DNA of 64,000 bases from Isoetes taiwanensis (lineage: Eukaryota > Streptophyta > Lycopodiopsida > Isoetales > Isoetaceae), in assembly GCA_021234155.1 (NCBI GenBank), contig JAJEKV010000072.1:6941335-7005334 (forward strand), in the 5' to 3' direction. Both the position numbers and the translations under genes were made by a program. The notes under the pieces are model-generated. The model saw only the letters and a program-made list of their open reading frames with translations, made no database searches and was not told the origin of the DNA. This document shows, piece after piece, positions 33,532 to 44,800 of this stretch. Position 1 is the first letter of the stretch. Each line of letters begins with the position of its first letter.

Positions 33532-33955
33532 GGAAACCCTTCCAATTTTCCATGGAAACCCTTCCTATTTTCCATGGAAAATTGGAAGGGTTTCCATGGA
33601 AACCCTTCCAGCTTTCATTAAAACGAGGAAGGGTTTCCATGGAAACCCTTCCTATTTTCCAAACATGGAAAATAGGAAGGGTTTCCGTGGAAACCCTTCC
33701 TGGTTTTAATGGAAAATTGGAAGGGTTTCCAATTTCAAAATCGGAAGGGTTTCCTCTGAAAATAGGAAGGGTTTCCATTTTTTTTTTTCCAAGGCGCACG
33801 CCGCCCAACACGCATGCCGCCATTAATGGTGCACGCTCATAAATATGCACGACACTCAAGAATTTAAATTTTAATTCAAATGGAAACCCTTCCTATTTTC
33901 CAAATGGGAAAATAGGAAGGGTTTCCACAAATGGGGGAAAATAGGAAGGGTTTCC
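33532..33955 (+). repeat. Array of 12-mer inverted repeats
   Basis: Alternating GGAAACCCTTCC and GGAAGGGTTTCC at, for example, 33532, 33554, 33584, 33598, 33627, 33641, 33675, 33689, 33719, 33743 and 33765, then three more near 33,879-33,955. Adjacent inverse copies would form many short hairpins in RNA or single-stranded DNA. Frames in both strands here (METLPIFHG-like) are repeat artefacts. Confidence 0.85.
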
Positions 33956-34906
33956 ACGTTTCATCAAAAAAATTTTAAGGGCACTTTTGCGCCTTGGTCT
34001 CCGCCATTGCATCTCAAAAATTTTAAGGGCGCTTCTTGCGCTTTGCTCTCCGTCATTGCATCTCCTTATGCTAAGATGGCAATTTGATATGGTAACATCT
34101 GTTCAACCTTGCAATACTGATACCAGTCCAAGTTTTGGATTGAAGGAGGTTACGTGATCCACCCAAACCTTATTAGAACCCGCAAAGATATGTATGGTGT
34201 CACTTTATAATCTATAAGTTGTCATCAACTAGGAGATCTAAAAGATGAATCCCATAGCCATCAAAATTGCCCAACATTTACAACTACCAGAGCTACAGAG
34301 CTACCTTGTCTGCATATTCTTTTACACACATCTAGCGTGCTTGCTCTGCTCAAGCAATGTGCACAAACATACCGAGCAGGACACGTTGAACTATACAAAT
34401 TTCTAGTTTTCTTTTAAAAATCTTGCGAGGTTTTCTATTTATTATAATCCCATATAGAAATGAGTTTAATGTATTGGGTGTGGATGATAAAAGAATCAAG
34501 CCATCAATTCAATTCATATTTCATTTTTTCAAGCTATACCTACAAAACCATATAAACCAAAGGCCATCTCTATGTTCATTAGAACTTTCTTGTAGTGGAC
34601 TCTAATAACACATTTTAAGCTCAACGGAGATGCTCCAAGATCAATGTAGCGATATGAAGCAAGAGTCAAAACGATGATAACAATTCCATCCAAAGCTGGG
34701 CCATGTGGAAGAAATTTAAGTGAAGTTGAAGAGACTTGGTGGGAGGAAAAGAAGCTAGTCCATATTTACCTACTTTTTAGACCATCATTTTCTAGAATAG
34801 AGAATGTCGGACACCAAATAATGCAACAAGCTTAATCTATTCTACTGAATTCTATTCTATTTTGGTTGCACCTTTTACAAACCAAGGCAAAAGAGCTAAC
34901 ATCCAT

Positions 34907-35075
34907 GAAAATGATTAAGATGTTTCTTCATAAATATGCACAACAAAGAATGCCATGGTGAGATGCATGAGAAAAATGATTAAGATGTTTCTTCATAAGA
35001 TGCACAACAAAGAAATGCATGAGAAAAATGATTAAGATGTTTCTTCTTAAGATGCACAACAAAGAATACCATGGT
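34907..35075 (+). repeat. Three tandem copies of a 55-65 bp unit
   Basis: The unit AAAATGATTAAGATGTTTCT ... ATGCACAACAAAGAAT occurs three times in a row with small internal deletions. It lies inside the fold-back element. 33,960-34,900 and 35,080-35,280 hold no supported gene. Confidence 0.7.
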
Positions 35076-35286
35076 GAGATCCACCATTTGCAACCCATAC
35101 ATCGTGGTTATATGCATGAGTGGACAATAAAGTGGCCAATGAGAGAGGTTGTAGTTCATGAGGGCTTGCATTAGGAGGGTCTAATTTGTCTTCCTTCCCC
35201 TCCGCATTAGCATAGCATTTATAGGATTCCAAAGTAAAATATTCTAACTTGTGATGGACTAATTTATACACTCATATAAAGCCGTC

Positions 35287-35637
35287 TTATGGGAAGACTG
35301 GATACTGGGTTATGTCATTGTAGGATCTTCCTGCTAATGTGTTCAAAACCATCAAGTATTCGAAGTTACTAGTTTCACGTCGTCTCCAAGCATCCTTCGC
35401 CCGTTCAGCCATTTCAATCGCTTTCCATCTGTCAACGAAGTTCAGGTTATCCCCTTCCCTTCCCATAGACTTTCTGTAATTTGGTGTTGCATTCCTGCAA
35501 GATAGTAGCTTCATGGCGACATCTTTGGCAACCTTTGCAGAAGAAAAATTAAAAAATACTGGAGGTATTGAACTCCCAAAAAATATCTCAAGTGCTGTGT
35601 GCTGTAAAAGATATCTGGTTCCATGTATTGCAACAAT
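35287..35637 (-). pseudogene. PH-BEACH/BEACH domain gene fragment
   Basis: After a CTTTTCAG acceptor the frame reads RYLLQHTALEIFF, IPPVFFNFSSAKVAKDV, then RRRETSNFEYLMVLNTLAGR and SYNDITQYPVFP. These are the end of the PH-like domain and the diagnostic opening of the BEACH domain. BEACH proteins are large scaffolds in vesicle traffic and membrane remodelling; the full proteins exceed 2,000 residues, so this is a small piece. The frame stops directly after YPVFP, where the conserved BEACH core should continue. It is therefore a truncated, probably captured, fragment. Confidence 0.75.
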
Positions 35638-36464
35638 CTGAAAAGTGAACATTCCAGGAGTATAAATATGCAAGCAGAACTGTACAATTAACTACTGAAC
35701 GATCTGCAGCCTGAAGCTCCCGAGCTGGTAAGCAAGATAGCATAGCAGAATCCATAGCAGCCACCCATCCTATCATTTCTGCCTGTGTTGTAGTTGGAAG
35801 GGGCTCAATTGCCCATTAGTATTATCACCTGCCAGTATTTTAATAATACTTAACAATTAGCCTTTAGACCATATGAGGATTTTTATTGGCTATAAAAAAT
35901 AGAATAGCAGCAGCTTTAAAGGCACACAAAGCATTTCCAAGTCTCATTGCAGTCCCTTCCTTACAAGCTATGCAACTGTGCCTTAAACCACTTACCCAAA
36001 ATCATCTTCATATGGGAGGCCTCAATCTTGAGAGAAAACCAGTTATTTACCTTCATGGAATCCCCCTCCAACAAATAACAATCAGTTTGCAGCAATTCAA
36101 TCCATTGAGATAGTTGGCCAGAAATTCTTCTAGGGTCCTGTATTTTTACATATGTACATTGCAGCAGACTGAAAGGTGAGCTCTTTGAGCCAAATCTTTG
36201 CGTTTGTGTTCAAAATGCTTTATCAGTGAGATTATGCAAAACTTCTGTAAATAAGGTGGCTTTTCGAGCACAGATATTCTCCCTCCAAAGGGGCATCGTA
36301 CATTTCTGCTGATTAAGATGCACTTTAATGGCAATCCATGCCAGCCTTTGCAACTAGGCCAAGTTATTCCACACTATAAATTTTTGTGGCTTTGGTAATT
36401 AAAGCAGTGAAATGCAACCTTAAGAGGCTGCAAAAAAACCATAAGGCCTAATCCCAGTGCATAA

Positions 36465-37059
36465 GTATTTGAGATCATATTAATAAATAAGACAAACCTC
36501 ACCTTATTAAGAGATACAGCAACAACATCTGCATCCTCATACCTAAAACAGAAAATTCCCAATGATGACAGTCCCGTGTGATTTTTGAAAGAAATCTACA
36601 ATAGTTACCTATTTGTGTAAAGGGCTCTTCTCTCTTGTGCTTGGAGGAAGCATGAGCGAGCACGGCTATGGCGTTTACCTGCGAAGATGGCGACCTCCAT
36701 CAAAAACATATTGCATAAGCAAAAGGATCCAGACGCCTTACCGTTTCCTCAGGAATTTTGTGGTACACATGCACCCGACCTTGGTAGAATATGGTGAGCG
36801 GAGCAGTGCGAACTCCGGCGCTTTCCATTCTTTTCATATACGGTGCAAATAAAAGGATTGCCCTAGCAAAAGCTACCACCAAATTTTGGAATTTCTGCCT
36901 TGAGGGCAAAGATGGCACTGTCAACATGTTTGATGCCCAAAGAAGACATGGATCATAGTTATAACTCGGGGCAAAATATTGAGTTTGATAAGGGTCATAT
37001 TGACGAGCAGGATACCTTTGAACAGAAACCTGAGCTCCGTTGCTCATGGGCGATGTCAT
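36465..37059 (-). pseudogene. TIFY-domain (JAZ/ZIM-like) gene fragment
   Basis: Exon 1 runs from ATG 37059 (MTSPMSNGAQVSVQRYPARQ) to a GTAAGG donor at 36742. Exon 2, 36678-36609, follows TTCGCAG. Joined in phase, the sequence gives APLTIFYQGRVHVYHKIPEE, then TVNAIAVLAHASS, which is a complete TIFY motif. TIFY proteins are plant transcriptional repressors; JAZ members bind NINJA through this motif and respond to jasmonate. A third small exon may start after TTTTAG near 36,545, but I see no convincing Jas degron. It lies on the same strand as the BEACH fragment, inside the same fold-back element. Whether it is still expressed cannot be told from the sequence. Confidence 0.7.
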
Positions 37060-37997
37060 TTGCACCCAGTCCACTCTTGTACTGATTTTCAACCAGATTT
37101 CTCCAAATGCTGAAGAAATTCCTGTATTTGAAATCGACGAGAGATTAAAGATTAGAAAATATCATTTTTTGAATCAGAGATTCATAGCAATCTTTACCTG
37201 GAAATACTTCTGGATTGCATCCTCTAGAATCGTCAATCGCCAAACAAGGGGGATGCAAACCAAGAACAGGGATTTTTTTTTCCCCAAATCGGGCCGCATG
37301 CATTGAATTCTTTAAATTTATGAGTGGTGGATGTCACTCTGCCCAAAAAAAAAAATCCTAGCGGAAACCCTTCCGGTCTTCGAATATGGAAACCCTTCCG
37401 GGTTTGTTGGAAATTTGGAAGGGTTTCCAATTTTTTAGAAATTCTAACCCGAATCGGGTGGAGATAGTTTGAGCGAATTTTTAGCATACCAGCCCAACCA
37501 AGCCTACAGCCTTTCTTGCAATTCTAGCCTATCCACGTGTCTCTTCCACCTCACTAAATTCTGAGATGGCATGAGTCTACATCGTTCGATCCCCCATTTT
37601 ATAAATCAAGGGCTGAGAAAATTAGAAAATAGCCAAGAAAAGAGACCAAAGGGCACCATTTTGCTTTCGTTTTGGACCTCGTCGTTCCTTTCCTTGACTT
37701 GCCGAAAAATAGAAATGGACATGGAATGGGTCGCAATCTTCTACTCTAGGCGTTTACAGTTTGAAAGTCGTCCATGTTTCCCACTCTGCTGCCAGCCGTT
37801 CCATCCGCCATACCCGATCTGCTGGCTCCTCTCTGTTTCTCCCTATCAATCATCAATCCTCTGTTAATTTCGATCTGTCTTCAGTTTGGCTCTTTTCAAG
37901 TTTCGTGTTTCCCTTTTATTCAGATTTAGGTTTTTCCATTTGACATTATCCACAGAGGCAGTGTTGTCTTGTATTATAGTATGGCATCAACAAGCTT

Positions 37998-38105
37998 GTG
38001 TGCGTTACCAAAGCAAATGGGTTTATAGCTTCATGGATCATCTTCCGCCTTCTTGAGAATGGCTACCATGTCCGAGCTATAGTCAGAGATCCAAGTATGC
38101 TTCGT
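37998..38105 (+). pseudogene. DFR/CCR-like NADPH-binding exon fragment
   Basis: A short plus frame reads [20 protein letters not shown], then [13 protein letters not shown]. This is the first beta-alpha-beta unit of the dihydroflavonol reductase/cinnamoyl-CoA reductase family, where the consensus begins CVTGA.GFI. The first glycine of the nucleotide-binding loop is Lys here. No further exons of the family are seen downstream, so it is an isolated remnant. Confidence 0.6.
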
Positions 38106-38349
38106 TCCATGACTCTAGTGGTCTCAGTAGATATTAAAATTTCTATCAATCAATCATATTCCTCTCTTTTTTTCTATGCATTTATGGATTTTTGTATTCT
38201 AGGAACCATCAATAATTCTAGCTCTTTTGCCTCCCGTGGACGACTATAGACAGCTATGGCAAACTCTAGAGGTATTGTACATTTTTTGTCGCTTGTTGTC
38301 AAGAGAACAGAGGTCGACTAGAAACAAAAACCAGCTCCATTGTATTCTC

Positions 38350-38760
38350 CGGCTCTTTATAAACCATCTCCACTAGTTGGAATCCAAAAGTAGAAATAAA
38401 TCAGGGTCCAACTCATCATCATCATCATCGTCGTCATCATCATCATCTGGTCTACCTGGTCTACTTGCCAATTGATAACTATCCAGTTTGGAGGAAAAGC
38501 AAAGTACCATAGGGAGGGATATCAGAGAAAAGAATGATGGCATCAACTTCTGCATCATATCTTGCCTTGTAATGATAAAACATATCTTGAAATTGCAAGA
38601 GCTGTCCTTTTGTGAGCAGCCTGTTATAGCAAAACAGAAACCTATCTAATATGAAAGCTTGGTAACTATTGAGCAAGAAAAGCTTCAGATTGAGCAAGTC
38701 ATAGTGGATTCTAGGAGTAAAAGACCACAACTATTCGTCCATGAAACTCTTAGTCATTGC
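38350..38760 (-). other. Unassigned frame and (TCA)n microsatellite
   Basis: A minus frame (38,730-38,479) reads LLTKGQLLQFQDMFYHYKAR and DAIILFSDIPPYGTLL; I do not recognise it. Next to it (38,415-38,447) is a (TCA)n-type run that gives a poly-Asp frame. Confidence 0.2.
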
Positions 38761-38918
38761 AGCATATGTCGAGAGGTTTTCCAGATCAGGTTTTACAATT
38801 CATCTTCAGTATGAGCGCAATCAGAATCTCTAAACACCAAAAAATGGTCACTAGAGGAGCATATCATTGCAATAAATACATTGTAAACCCCTCAAATCTA
38901 TCGATGGCCGACCAACTT

Positions 38919-39262
38919 CTATTTGCTTTGTGTATTCCTGTGTTCCCATATGACCCATATGGTTGTTTGTCTGATATTGTTGAGGAATTTGTTTGATCCT
39001 CGAAGAACATCTATAAGGTTGGTCCAATTGCCAATATTGTAGCCTCTCCCTATAAGGTAGCTATCCACCCACCTGCAGAATTCATGGATCTTTGGGCAGT
39101 AAAAAATATGGGAGATTGTTTCAGTTGTATGTTCACAAAGCTTACATTGAGGGGAGTCAATCTTACCTGAGCGTCTAATATGCATGGTTTGGTTGGTGGC
39201 GGAGCTTGATAGAGACATCTTCTTTTGGTTGGGAATATGATTTCCAAGTATTGAAAAGACAT
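38919..39262 (-). pseudogene. LINE C-terminal zinc-domain fragment
   Basis: The minus frame reads QCKLCEHTTETISHIFYCPK, then CRWVDSYL and TTIWVIWEHRN. This is the zf-RVT motif at the C-terminus of plant LINE reverse transcriptase proteins. It is a different LINE lineage from the one at 17.2 and 44.5 kb, judged by the ETISHIF form. Only the end of the gene is present. Confidence 0.7.
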
Positions 39263-39344
39263 TTACATTCGTTTTGCAAGAATAGAAGGTAAATGGTTCT
39301 GAAACTACTGAGGTAGTTGTCGATTAGTTACTTTCTTGGCTTTT

Positions 39345-40149
39345 TTTTTTTTTTTTTTTTTTTGAAGGCAAGATATTTTATTAATAATAAGTATGGTATA
39401 CAACCTTATTTATAAAGCCCTCAAAAGGCTAGGTAGGAAATATTTGCACCACACCCTGAAACAATGGGAAGGTGAAGCACCACTAACTTATTACTAAAAC
39501 CAAAATTTCTCTACATCTTCTCTACCACATCTGATACTATAGCGGACCCAACATGGCCCAGCTTCTTCCCAATATGCAGTAGATACTATAGGAGCAGCTC
39601 CTGATTCTTTCCGCCCATTAGTAGAACCTCAGTCCTCCCTTCAATTTCGGGTGTCAAAGATCCCTCATGGATGGATAGAAATTATTGTGCTAAAACACCA
39701 AGATGAAGTTCGAAACCAGGAGCACTCTCTTCAATTCAAATCAAAGCTAGAGGACCCACAAGAGCTCTAGGGAGCAACTTTCATCCCGCGCGCTAACTTG
39801 GGCCTGGATTATCTTCCTTCATAGAAGTACTAGAAGAGCCCCACTCTGTCTTCCTGCTATGCAAGGCATATCACAGGGCCTCCCCCAAAGGGTGGTCCAC
39901 TCACTCCCCTGTGTACTCCTGCTAGATCCCTTACTTCATTTAAACTGCAGCCTGAACCTGCTTAATAAACTATATCTTCCCCTAACTGGGATAGGGGCCG
40001 GCTGACAGTAGAGGAAGGCCACAACCTATATGCTTCCAGGTACAAAGGGCAGACTGTGAGATCCGCCACATCTGCCTAAAATGCATAAGAATGCAGAATC
40101 CTTAGCTGTCCAGATGGCTCTTTAAAAAATACAAGCAGCTTACAAGCAG
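39345..40149 (-). mobile_element. Non-coding retroposon, copy 4 (0.8 kb, 5'-truncated)
   Basis: A 14-bp TSD, CTTTCTTGGCTTTT, lies at 39331-39344 and 40150-40163. Poly-T and the following GAAGGCAAGATATTTTATTA block match the tail side of copies 1-3. The GC-rich 5' end is missing, so this copy is 5'-truncated, which is normal for LINE-type reverse transcription from the 3' end. Confidence 0.8.
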
Positions 40150-40195
40150 CTTTCTTGGCTTTTCTAGGTCCTTGTCTATTTAGTCTTTTCCTTTT

Positions 40196-40341
40196 CACTA
40201 CTACAAAAGTAGGTAGAAATGGCACAAAAGTGACATTTATGCTCTGCCTTTTTACGGAGCATACACTGACATTTATGCTCCGTAAAAAGGCAGAGCATAA
40301 ATGTCACTTTTGTGCCATTTCTACCTACTTTTGTAGTAGTG
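40196..40341. mobile_element. Perfect-palindrome MITE with CACTA-type ends
   Basis: Two 68-base arms (40196-40263 and 40274-40341) are exact reverse complements around a 10-base loop. The ends read CACTACTACAAAAG and its inverse, with TTT on both sides as a possible 3-bp TSD. These termini and TSD size fit a CACTA-derived MITE. With no mismatch in the arms it is young or under gene conversion. A transcript would form a long perfect hairpin. Confidence 0.85.
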
Positions 40342-40713
40342 TTTCCCTTTCTTCTTATCAGCACTCTAACGTGCATCTCCTATTTCCATGTGGCATTATG
40401 TCCCACCAGCCCACCCTTCCTTCAACGAGGCTTTTTCCTCAAGCATCAGTTGATAATTGAATACGTGCATCTGGGTTTCATTCGTTGCAAAAAACATTTT
40501 TCCCATTTTCATGTGTTTTTGCTATCTTTCTCAGCTTTATTTTTTTGGTTGTTGATTACCGAGTCACTCCAACGCTTTGTAAAGTGCAGTCTGTAGACCG
40601 TTTCCCCTTAAAATTGGGCTTCAAAGTTGTGTTTCATTGGCTGCAACAGAACCTTTTGACCGGATCTTGTTGCTTGGGGGCGGACCACTTTCATCAGAAT
40701 CCGAACATCGGAT
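40342..40713. other. No gene seen
   Basis: A short frame reads AATEPFDRILLLGGGPLSS up to the copia insertion point. It might be an exon piece, but I cannot assign it. Confidence 0.25.
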
Positions 40714-40918
40714 TGTTGGCATTGACAAAATGTTCGACAAGCATTATTGGCCTGTGCTGAGTCAGCACGTTAAGTTTCTGTTGAAGTTTTCAGTTAGGGT
40801 TTTCTTTCGTAGCCATGTTTGGCATGTCTCAGATTAGATGGAGCTGTCGTGATTTCCTCCAAACATCAAGGAGCTCGGTTAGGAAGTGCTATTCTGATCA
40901 CCGAGCTCTATGTATAAA
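40714..40918 (+). repeat. Copia 5' LTR, left part
   Basis: Matches 49545 to about 49750 of the 3' LTR with a few substitutions and a small insertion (TCCAAACATCAAGG against TCCCATCAAGG). It is cut after CTATGTATAAA by the LINE. Confidence 0.95.
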
Positions 40919-41084
40919 AGAGTCCGATAAGCGCCAAGGTGAGCGCCACGACAAGAGCAGCGATCAGGCATTCGATCAGGCGATCGGCGACTTGTCGCGA
41001 TGGTGGTCTACCATCAGGCGAGCTCCTCCACTGCTTGATCTTTCCTAGGGTTTCATAGTTTAGGTTCAATTTCGTATTCTTCTT

Positions 41085-41814
41085 ATGGGGAAAAAGAAAG
41101 CAGTTGAAACAGGAGACGATGAGTATGGTAACGAACATCTGATTTCCCTGATGAGGGAGATGAAATCGGAATTGATGAAAGAAATGAAATCAGAATTGGC
41201 ATCTCTGCGAATTCTGGTTGAAGAGGTCCTGACTCAAAATAAAGAGCTCAAGGAAATCAATGCAGAACTCAGAGAGGAGCTCTCTAGAAACACCTCCACC
41301 AATGCAGAAATCAAACAGGAGCTTTCTAGAAAGAGTTTGCCACAGCAGCCAGTTCATACAATGGTCGAATTGGTGGCCCAAGCCACTAAGGAGCAGCTTT
41401 CATTGCATCAAGAGCAGCAAGCATCAGAGAAATCTGATCAACAGAGCAGGGCACGTAATTTGAAGATATCAGGCATATCTGAACATGAGGAGGAAGATAT
41501 CGAAGCCATAATTGAAAAATTCTTCAAAGATACCATGCACCTCCATGAACCTGAGTATGTCCATTGCAAAAGCAGGAAGCACTCACAGGCCTATCCTGGT
41601 TAAATTTCGTAGCACAGAAGCTCGTGACAGGGTTTTGAATAACCGATCCGCTTTAAAGGGGCACAGAATCTGGTTAGACTTGGATCTAACACCTGCACAA
41701 TTGGAAATACGTAAAAAAGAATGGGGAAAGGTTAAGGAAGCCAGAAATGAAGGTTTTGTGGCTTACCTTGATCGGAATGGCAGAGCAATAGTTACCAAAA
41801 GACGAAAGGATTAG
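41085..41814 (+). pseudogene. LINE ORF1 (coiled coil plus RNA-binding domain)
   Basis: It starts at ATG 41085 (MGKKKAVETGDDEYG). A Glu/Lys-rich coiled coil follows (EMKSELMKEMKSELASLRIL, then LREELSRN), then RARNLKISGISEHEEEDIE, an RRM-like start. Near 41,560-41,600 the frame shifts, and RPILVKFRSTEARDRVL to RNGRAIVTKRRKD completes a domain like the L1-type ORF1 protein. ORF1 proteins bind the LINE RNA to form the retrotransposition particle. Its TAG stop (41,812-41,814) is directly followed, in the same frame, by the ORF2 reading frame. Confidence 0.8.
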
Positions 41815-44800
41815 GGATTCGGGACCCTGAAGGTTATAGCATGGAACATTCACGGTTTATCCCAGGCTAAAATTCAAGCTACTAGAGATGTTTGGATGAA
41901 GGCTGATTTAATTCTTTTTGTAGAAACTTGGGAGCACCAAGCTAGCTCTCTACCAGATTTGGAAGGCTTTGATTTGTTGGCAAGAGTTTGGAACAACAAG
42001 GACACAGGTGCAGGTCGTGGCTTTGGTGGTCTGGTGGCTTATGTCAGACCACATTACAAGGATAAAGTGTCTCTAGCGTCACAAAACACAGGAAAACAAT
42101 ACTTTTGGCTGAAGATTTTCGCCCGTGACCGTGTTATCTTTTTAGCGATATGTTACTTTGCTCCGCTAAACATGTCTATTTATGATCAGCCCAACATGGA
42201 TAGAGACAACCCTTTTCATGAGCTTACGAAGGATACTCTTTCATATAAAGATCAAGGCGAGGTGGTATTAGTTGGGGATTTTAATGCCAGAACCAAGGGA
42301 AGTCAAACTGTGTCTTTTGAAAATCTAAATGATGTCAGGCTATTTGAAATCGAAGATACCGAAGGAGCTAGATCTTCTGCAGACACTATCAAGAACCAAC
42401 TGGGAGACTTTTTCCTAGATTTTGGAACAGCCTGTGGGCTTAAAATCTTGAATGGTACTGGCCAATTCCCTCAGACAGGCTCAATGACTTGTTTCACGCC
42501 CACTGGTTCTAGTGTTGTTGATTACTTGTTGAGCACAGACTCCTCCTTGATTGCTGATTTTGTGATAGGTGCAAAGCAACCAGAATCTGACCATGCTCCG
42601 CTGCTATTTGACCTCAGTTGCCATGTGACAGAACCTCAGGTCTTAGATGGTTTCAAAGCAAAATTGAAACTAAACTATGCATTGCAGGAGAAATATGAGG
42701 AATATCTGGAAGATCTTTTGCAAACAACAAGTTGGGCAGGTAACATCGAAGCTGATTCAAATAAGTTCTCTGATTTGTTATTATCTACTGCAGCCAAGGT
42801 GTTTAGATATTCCAGCCAAAGAAAGTCTCGGTGTAATGGTTGGTGGGATGGGGAATGCCAACTTGCTCGCTCTAAATTACCCAAAGGCTGTATCTTTAAA
42901 CCCAAATGGTACAAGTCACTCATTAGGCAGAAAAAGAGAGCCTATTTTTCACGAAGGCAATCTCAACTTGGGCAGTGGCTTGGTTCACATCCTCGCACTT
43001 TCTGGAAGGTGCTTAAAGGTAATAGCCCGGTGACCCCTTTGGATACAGAAGCATTGTTACAGTTGGTTCGTGGGCTGTATTTTGTGGAAAATGCAAGCAC
43101 TATGGAAGATCTGCAAGTGGATTCAGATATATTCACGGAAGAAGAAGTGTCAATGAGGCTCAGTGACATGAGTAATGGTAAGGCAGCGGATCTCCAGGGG
43201 TTGAGCATGGAACTATTGAAATGGGGCGGTGCTTCGGCTTTACAGATCACAACAAAGCTATTGAATGATGCAGTGAAATTTGGTCTTCCTAAGGCTTGGC
43301 GAGAGAATAGAGTGATTCCCATTCACAAATCTGGAGACAAGAAGATTGTCACTAACTACAGAACTATTCTGATTGGGAGCATATTCTCTAAACTTTTGGG
43401 TAGTCTTTTGGAGAATAAGCTCAACGTTTGGGCTGATGAGAATGGCAAGAGGGCAAGAGGTCAGGCTGGTTTTAGACACCAGCACAATACCTTGGACCAT
43501 ATTTTGGTATTACGCACAATCGTTGAGAAGGCCAAAGATCCTCGTAAATCTCTATATCTAGCATTTATAGATTTTTCAAAGGCATTTGATAAAGTTCCGA
43601 GGAAAGACTTGGGTGCCAGGATGGATTATTTAGGTGTACCTCCTTCGTGGAAGGGGGCTGTAGCGAAGTTATATGAGGAAGTAATCATAAAACTCTCTTT
43701 GGACTTGAGCATAGAGATACAGAGCACTATAGGAGTCCGTCAGGGGGTGTCGTCGTCGCCTACCCTTTTTGGGTTGTATATAGATCAGCTTGAGGATTGG
43801 TTGCGGGGAGAGATGCATGTTTGGCACTAATTTTGGAGATTATGTACTTCAATTTGTTATTATATCTCGATGACATTGTGCTCTTGGTGACACTCGGACA
43901 TATGCACAGTACACTTACATCACCGGCTTCATTTTGTGATGCAAAGCAAATGTCGATAAACTTAAAGAAAACAAAAATTATGGTTGTTGGAACTATCAGA
44001 GGCCTACCTTTTTGTACAAAGGCGAGGCCCTAGAAATAGTGGATCATTATAAATATCTAGGGTTGGAAATTTCAGCCAATTATAAATGGCATGAATGCTT
44101 GAAGAGACGAAAGTGGACCTGGTGGTAAGGCAGCCCTATATAGTATGTTGGCTAAATGCCATAAGGCCCTCTTTGTGATTGGGGTCTAAAGAAGATCTTT
44201 GTTCAAAAACGCTTGTGCAAACAATCATTCTTTATGGGTCACCAATTTGGGGCCATATTTGTCACTCAAGCAAAGTGGGCCTTGAGTTGAAGCAGTGTTG
44301 AAAGCTTTTATACGGGAAGAATTGGGCATCAAATGCCAGATCCCATATGCTTTACTGTTAGCGGAGACAGGTCTGATTCCATTAGAGGTGGAAGCCTTAT
44401 TTCAAACAATAAACTTTGTTAATAGAGTCCGCAGTCTAGATGCTACTAGCTACCTCAAATAGCTTTGAATATTTCTGCAGAGTGTGGATGGTACCACAAG
44501 GTACTTGAATGGGCAGAGAAATGGGGTATAACTGAAGCAAATTGGCCAAGCACTGCTATAGGTGCCAGGGATCTCATACAAACAGTGGCTGTGGCGAAAT
44601 TGTGGGCTAATAAGGGTTCGCGGATGATTTCTTATATTTCCGAAGTAAACCAGATGGTAATATACTCAGACCAAGAATATCTGAAGGCTGATATCCCTAG
44701 GTTTCTGAAACAGCTGATTGCAAGATACAGGATCAGCTCTCACAAGCTACTTGTGGAAACGGGAAGATGGTATGGGATTCCTAGAGAAGATAGACTCTGT

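Larger units (their letters stand above)
33532..37440. mobile_element. Fold-back/TIR element with GGAAACCCTTCC arrays and host gene fragments
   Basis: The left end (33,532-33,955) is an array of about 13 copies of GGAAACCCTTCC and its inverse GGAAGGGTTTCC, joined by short AT-rich spacers. The right end (37,365-37,435) has three more. Inward of each array the order is the same in inverted orientation: 12-mer, a T/A run, a CGCATGC-type block, CTCATAAAT, then AATTTAAA. This suggests inverted ends of one element of about 3.9 kb. Between them lie minus-strand exons of a TIFY-domain gene and of a BEACH-domain gene. No transposase frame and no clear TSD are seen. Confidence 0.5.

Noticed and set aside
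33494-33859. Open frames on both strands over the 12-mer array
   Set aside because: Produced by the repeats; METLPIF-like peptides have no independent support.
38373-38558. Poly-aspartate protein on the minus strand
   Set aside because: A (TCA)n microsatellite; no domain on either side.
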